Origin: Chloroflexota bacterium
Lineage (GTDB): Bacteria; Chloroflexota; Anaerolineae; Anaerolineales; Anaerolineaceae
DNA length: 7,791 nucleotides
Reading direction: 5' to 3'
NCBI GenBank assembly: GCA_021796375.1
Contig: JAJYJF010000095.1
Location: forward strand, 1-7,791
The translations under genes were made by a program, and so were the position numbers. This document shows positions 4,845 through 7,791 of this stretch, piece after piece. Positions within the stretch are counted from its first letter, which is position 1. The number at the start of each line of letters is the position of its first letter. The notes under the pieces are model-generated. The model saw only the letters and a program-made list of their open reading frames with translations. It made no database searches and was not told the origin of the DNA.

Positions 4845-5942
4845 CTACTGCTTCTCGTACGGGGTATTCTCTGCCGCGGGCGGGATGGCGCGCCCGACGA
4901 CCCCGGTCAGGACGATGATGGTCAAGACGTATGGGAGCATCTGCGGGATCTGGGAGGGGATGTCCGGCCGGTAGATGGCCAGGATCGAGGTGACGCTGCT
5001 GCCCAGGCCAAAGATCAACGCGCCCGCCAGAGCTCCGAGCGGGTTCCACTTCCCGAAGATCATCGCCGCCAGGCCGATGAAACCCAGGCCGTTGGTCATG
5101 TTCGGGCTGAACGTATCCACCGCCTCGAGGGTGAACCACACGCCGCCCAGGCCAGCGACCACGCTGGCCAGAACCACGCTGATATAGCGCGTCTTGTTCA
5201 CATTCACCCCCAGCGTATCCGCCGCGCGCGGGTGCTCGCCAACGGACCGCACGCGCAGGCCCCAGGGGGTATAAAACAGCATATAGAAGACAAAGAAAAC
5301 CAGCACCAGCATCGTGTATGTGAGCGGCTTCTGGTCGAAGAGGATCGGGCCGATCACCGGGATCTGGCTCAGGCCGGGGATGGCGACGACCGGGAAAGTC
5401 CCCGGGCCGGGCGGCACGTCGGAGGCCAGGAACTGGCGGTAGAAATACCCGGTGACGCCGGCCGACAGGATGTTGATGACCGTCCCGCCGATAATCTGGT
5501 CGACTTTATACTTGATCGAAACCACCGCCAGCAGCAGCCCCAGCAGGACTGTGGCCAGAACCCCGCATAGCAGAGCCATCCAGCGGCTGATGTTTCCCGC
5601 GGCGGTCGGGTCCATGATGTGCTGCAGCGCCTGGAAGGCGTACACGTTCACGGCATAGCCGACCATCGAAGCCATCAGCATCTGGCCTTCAATCCCGATG
5701 TTCACGATCCCGGACCGCTCGCAGAGCAACCCGGTCATCGCCGCGAAGGCGATGGGCGTCGCGTAGACCAGGGACTGCGATAGAATCCCGACGACGCAAC
5801 CCCCGGCGCATTTCCCGTAGATGATCAGGTTGAACAAATAGTAAGCCACCACGAGCGCGAAAGCCACGAAGAGGATATTGATCCACCAGGAGCCGCGGAT
5901 GGCAAAGCGTTTTTCTTGCTTCGTGCTGGTAAAAGTGCTCAT
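4845..5942 (-). CDS. Nucleoside-type ABC transporter permease, NupQ-like
   Basis: This is an inner-membrane permease subunit of a BMP/NupNOPQ-type ABC importer; known members carry purine and pyrimidine nucleosides inward. At 365 residues it is near the usual family length. Seen: a hydrophobic segment at about 20-42; ATPIAFAAMTGLLCERSG (61-78) running into VNIGIEGQMLMAS (80-92), the family signature; the cytoplasmic loop GLRVRSVGEHPRAADTLGV (228-246), which should contact the ATPase; and GFIGLAAMIFGKWNPLGA (287-304), followed by the last membrane helices. The start ATG at 5942 lies three bases after the stop of the preceding permease, and its SD-like AGGATAGG overlaps that stop, so translation is probably coupled. 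It is the last gene of the operon, before the hairpin at 4784-4810. The family is confident; nucleoside specificity is inferred. Confidence 0.9.
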   Translation of the reverse strand: MSTFTSTKQEKRFAIRGSWWINILFVAFALVVAYYLFNLIIYGKCAGGCVVGILSQSLVYATPIAFAAMTGLLCERSGIVNIGIEGQMLMASMVGYAVNVYAFQALQHIMDPTAAGNISRWMALLCGVLATVLLGLLLAVVSIKYKVDQIIGGTVINILSAGVTGYFYRQFLASDVPPGPGTFPVVAIPGLSQIPVIGPILFDQKPLTYTMLVLVFFVFYMLFYTPWGLRVRSVGEHPRAADTLGVNVNKTRYISVVLASVVAGLGGVWFTLEAVDTFSPNMTNGLGFIGLAAMIFGKWNPLGALAGALIFGLGSSVTSILAIYRPDIPSQIPQMLPYVLTIIVLTGVVGRAIPPAAENTPYEKQ

Positions 5943-5945
5943 GGC

Positions 5946-7325
5946 CTATCCTTTAAGCCGCGGTTCAAGCGTTTCGCTCTCTTCGTCGCGGCGGCGGAGG
6001 CGGAAACGATAGATCGAGCGGATAATCGCCGGGGCAGCGACGAACAGGAGCGCCATCGCCTGGATCATCGAGATGACGTATTTTGAGACCCCCGAGCTCA
6101 GCTCCATCATGTCCGCCCCATTGCGCATCGCCCCGAACAGGAAGGCCGCCGCCAGGATCCCAAACGGGTCGTTCTTGGCGATCAGCGCGATCGCGATCGC
6201 GTCGAAGCCGTAACCAGTCGAGAACAGCACCGGCATGCAGTGGCAGGCGGTTACGCCCAGCACCTCGACCGTCCCGGCGATGCCGGCCAGCGACCCGGAG
6301 ATCGCCATGGCTACCACCATGTTCCGGGTGATATTCACCCCCGCGTAGCGCGCGGCGTTGGCATTCGCGCCCACGCTGCGCAGCTCGAACCCGATGGTCG
6401 TCTTCCACAGCAGCCACCAGACCAGCACCGAAGCGCTCACCGCCAGGACCAATCCGATATGCAGGCGGTCGTACGGATCTTGAAATGGCCATGCGACCCG
6501 GGTAAACGGGGGAAAGAGGAAGAAGAAGAGGGCGCCCACCGCCAGGGCAAAGCCGAGGCTGGCAAACCTTCTCTGCCCGGGTTTTTGGAAGCGGTTTTTT
6601 AGATTCGTGCGCCCGATGATCCACCGCCCGATGAAGAAGAAGACGATCGCCATATACAGGGCGACCCCCAAGGCATTGAGCGGATCTTTCAGCCGCGCCG
6701 GGATGCTGGAGAGCGACCAGATCCAGGCAGCCTGAGCCGCCGCGGGTGTCTGCACCGCCGAGCTGACCTTATCCTTGAGCGGCCCGCTGATGACCAGCTC
6801 CACCGTGCGGTAAGCAATATAGTTCATCATGATGGTGGTGATCACCTCGTGGGCCCCGGTTTTGGCTTTCAGCAGCCCCGGAATGCCGGCCCAGATCGCC
6901 CCGGTCAGCCCGCCGGCCAGGATCGACAGCGGCATCAGGATGATGGCCGGCAGCGAGGTTGACTGGCCGAATGCCTGGCCTACAAACGCGCCAGCCAGCG
7001 AGCCCAGGTAGAACTGGCCTTCAACGCCGATGTTGAACATCCCGGACTTGAAGCCCACCGCGACTGCCAGCCCCAGGAAGATATACGGAATGGTCGCAAC
7101 CAGCGACTCGGAAAGGGCGCGCTCCTTGAGGAACGCCCCGCGCACCATCCCCACATAAGCTTGCTGGACGGATAGCAGGCTGCCGCTGGTGATCCAGATG
7201 ACGATCCCGCCGAAGATAAAAGCGGTGATGACTGCCAGCACCGGGATCCCAATCAGATCCACCAGGTGCTGCAGGCGGTTCGAGCGGTTCGCAGGATTGG
7301 GCAGGGCCGGGCTCGGATTAGACAT
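5946..7325 (-). CDS. Nucleoside-type ABC transporter permease, NupP-like, with an internal insertion
   Basis: This is the partner inner-membrane permease of the same importer. The family core is plain: helix at about 24-46; GMFNIGVEGQFYLGSLAGA (95-113); HEVITTIMMNYIA (159-171); the ATPase-contact loop GFELRSVGANANAARYAGV (312-330); and GYGFDAIAIALIAKNDPFGI (371-390). At 459 residues it is about 100 longer than typical members near 350. Much of the excess lies at about 210-286, between the QTP segment and the LHIGLVLAV helix, and includes two extra hydrophobic stretches (about 216-237 and 254-274) joined by a basic loop. The start at 7325 has AAGGAGGG upstream, and its ATG overlaps the last codons of the ATPase gene by 8 bases. 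A CHC pair (361-363) sits next to the GYGF motif. The basic C-terminal tail is cytoplasmic. Confidence 0.9.
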   Translation of the reverse strand: MSNPSPALPNPANRSNRLQHLVDLIGIPVLAVITAFIFGGIVIWITSGSLLSVQQAYVGMVRGAFLKERALSESLVATIPYIFLGLAVAVGFKSGMFNIGVEGQFYLGSLAGAFVGQAFGQSTSLPAIILMPLSILAGGLTGAIWAGIPGLLKAKTGAHEVITTIMMNYIAYRTVELVISGPLKDKVSSAVQTPAAAQAAWIWSLSSIPARLKDPLNALGVALYMAIVFFFIGRWIIGRTNLKNRFQKPGQRRFASLGFALAVGALFFFLFPPFTRVAWPFQDPYDRLHIGLVLAVSASVLVWWLLWKTTIGFELRSVGANANAARYAGVNITRNMVVAMAISGSLAGIAGTVEVLGVTACHCMPVLFSTGYGFDAIAIALIAKNDPFGILAAAFLFGAMRNGADMMELSSGVSKYVISMIQAMALLFVAAPAIIRSIYRFRLRRRDEESETLEPRLKG

Positions 7326-7791
7326 GATTGCCCTCCTTCACAACCCCTGCCATCAGAAGCCCGAGATGCTCGCGCGTCGCGGTTTTCGCATCCAGGGTAT
7401 CCAGAATTTTGCCTTTGTACATGACCGCAATCCGGTCGGATAAACTCATAATTTCGTCCAGTTCAGCGCTGATCAGCAGCACCGCGGCCCCGTGATCCCG
7501 GGCTTCGACGATCCGGCGGTGGATAAATTCGATCGAGCCGACGTCCAGCCCGCGGGTTGGCTGGCTGGCGATCAGGAGCTTCACCGGCCGGGAAAGCTCG
7601 CGGGCAACGATCACCTTCTGCTGGTTCCCACCCGAGAGGGAGCCGGCTTTGGTCTCAATCGAAGGGGTGCGGATGTCAAAGGTATGAACCAGCTGCCTGG
7701 CGTGCTCCTCGATGGCGAGGTATTCCATTTCGATTCCGCGGGCAAACGGCCGGTGGTAGTACGTGTTCAGGATCAGGTTGTCGCGGATCGG
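7318..7791 (-). CDS. ABC transporter ATP-binding protein, NupO-like, C-terminal part only
   Basis: The frame is open to the right edge, so the start and the first nucleotide-binding domain lie outside; 157 residues are visible. The frame enters as PIRDNLILNTYY, continues into the LSGGNQQK ABC signature (visible residues 52-59), then LLIASQPTRGLDVGS (72-86) as the Walker B/D-loop region, and ISAELDEIMSLSDRIAVMYKG. This is the second domain of the two-domain ATPases of sugar and nucleoside importers (RbsA/NupO class). The usual Walker B Asp-Glu is Ser-Gln (76-77) and no switch His is seen, so this site is probably poorly catalytic, as I recall for NupO relatives. The TAA stop overlaps the next permease start. 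The substrate-binding BMP-type protein would be expected further to the right. Confidence 0.92.
   Translation of the reverse strand, partial: PIRDNLILNTYYHRPFARGIEMEYLAIEEHARQLVHTFDIRTPSIETKAGSLSGGNQQKVIVARELSRPVKLLIASQPTRGLDVGSIEFIHRRIVEARDHGAAVLLISAELDEIMSLSDRIAVMYKGKILDTLDAKTATREHLGLLMAGVVKEGNHV

Overview
The window looks like chromosomal DNA from a high-GC bacterium of the Chloroflexota, most likely an uncultured member of the class Anaerolineae. The strongest hints are two tandem lipoproteins with Thr/Pro/Ala-rich linkers and NBR1-type Ig-like domains, and a secreted DUF4397-like protein with a T/P-rich linker ending in a YLPIITR tail. I associate these architectures with that class from memory; no search was run.

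Layout, left to right. Positions 1-98 look like the end of an insertion sequence, probably IS1182-like. A putative transposase begins at 34 and runs leftward out of the window, and a terminal-repeat-like hairpin lies at 70-98. A short GC-rich palindromic spacer follows. On the minus strand come queG (epoxyqueuosine reductase, 233-1369) and, 28 bases upstream of it, a small NBR1-Ig lipoprotein gene (1398-2114) with a good sigma70-type promoter. Further upstream on the same strand is a larger paralogous lipoprotein gene (2329-3489) with an extra C-terminal domain.

A 396-base divergent intergenic region (3490-3885) separates lipoprotein 2 from the only complete plus-strand gene, encoding a secreted DUF4397-like protein (3886-4725). 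A long perfect hairpin at 4784-4810 lies between this gene and a convergent minus-strand ABC transporter operon. That operon holds, in transcription order from the right edge, the 3' part of a two-domain ATPase gene (7318 to the edge), a long permease gene (5946-7325) and a second permease gene (4845-5942). The three are tightly coupled: an 8-base overlap, then a 3-base gap. They match the BMP/NupNOPQ-type nucleoside uptake family; the substrate-binding protein gene is not in view and probably lies to the right.

Functionally the window combines tRNA modification (queG), nucleoside import, and a group of three envelope proteins of unknown role. No CRISPR array, toxin-antitoxin pair or recognisable defence system is visible. 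The points most worth a second look are the roughly 77-residue, two-helix insertion in the first permease, the C-terminal tail of the DUF4397-like protein, the uncharacterised C-terminal domain of lipoprotein 2, a cluster of AATTGC/GCAATT half-sites around the lipoprotein 1 promoter, competing hairpins in the leader of the DUF4397-like gene, and a start-codon-sequestering hairpin at the putative transposase start.
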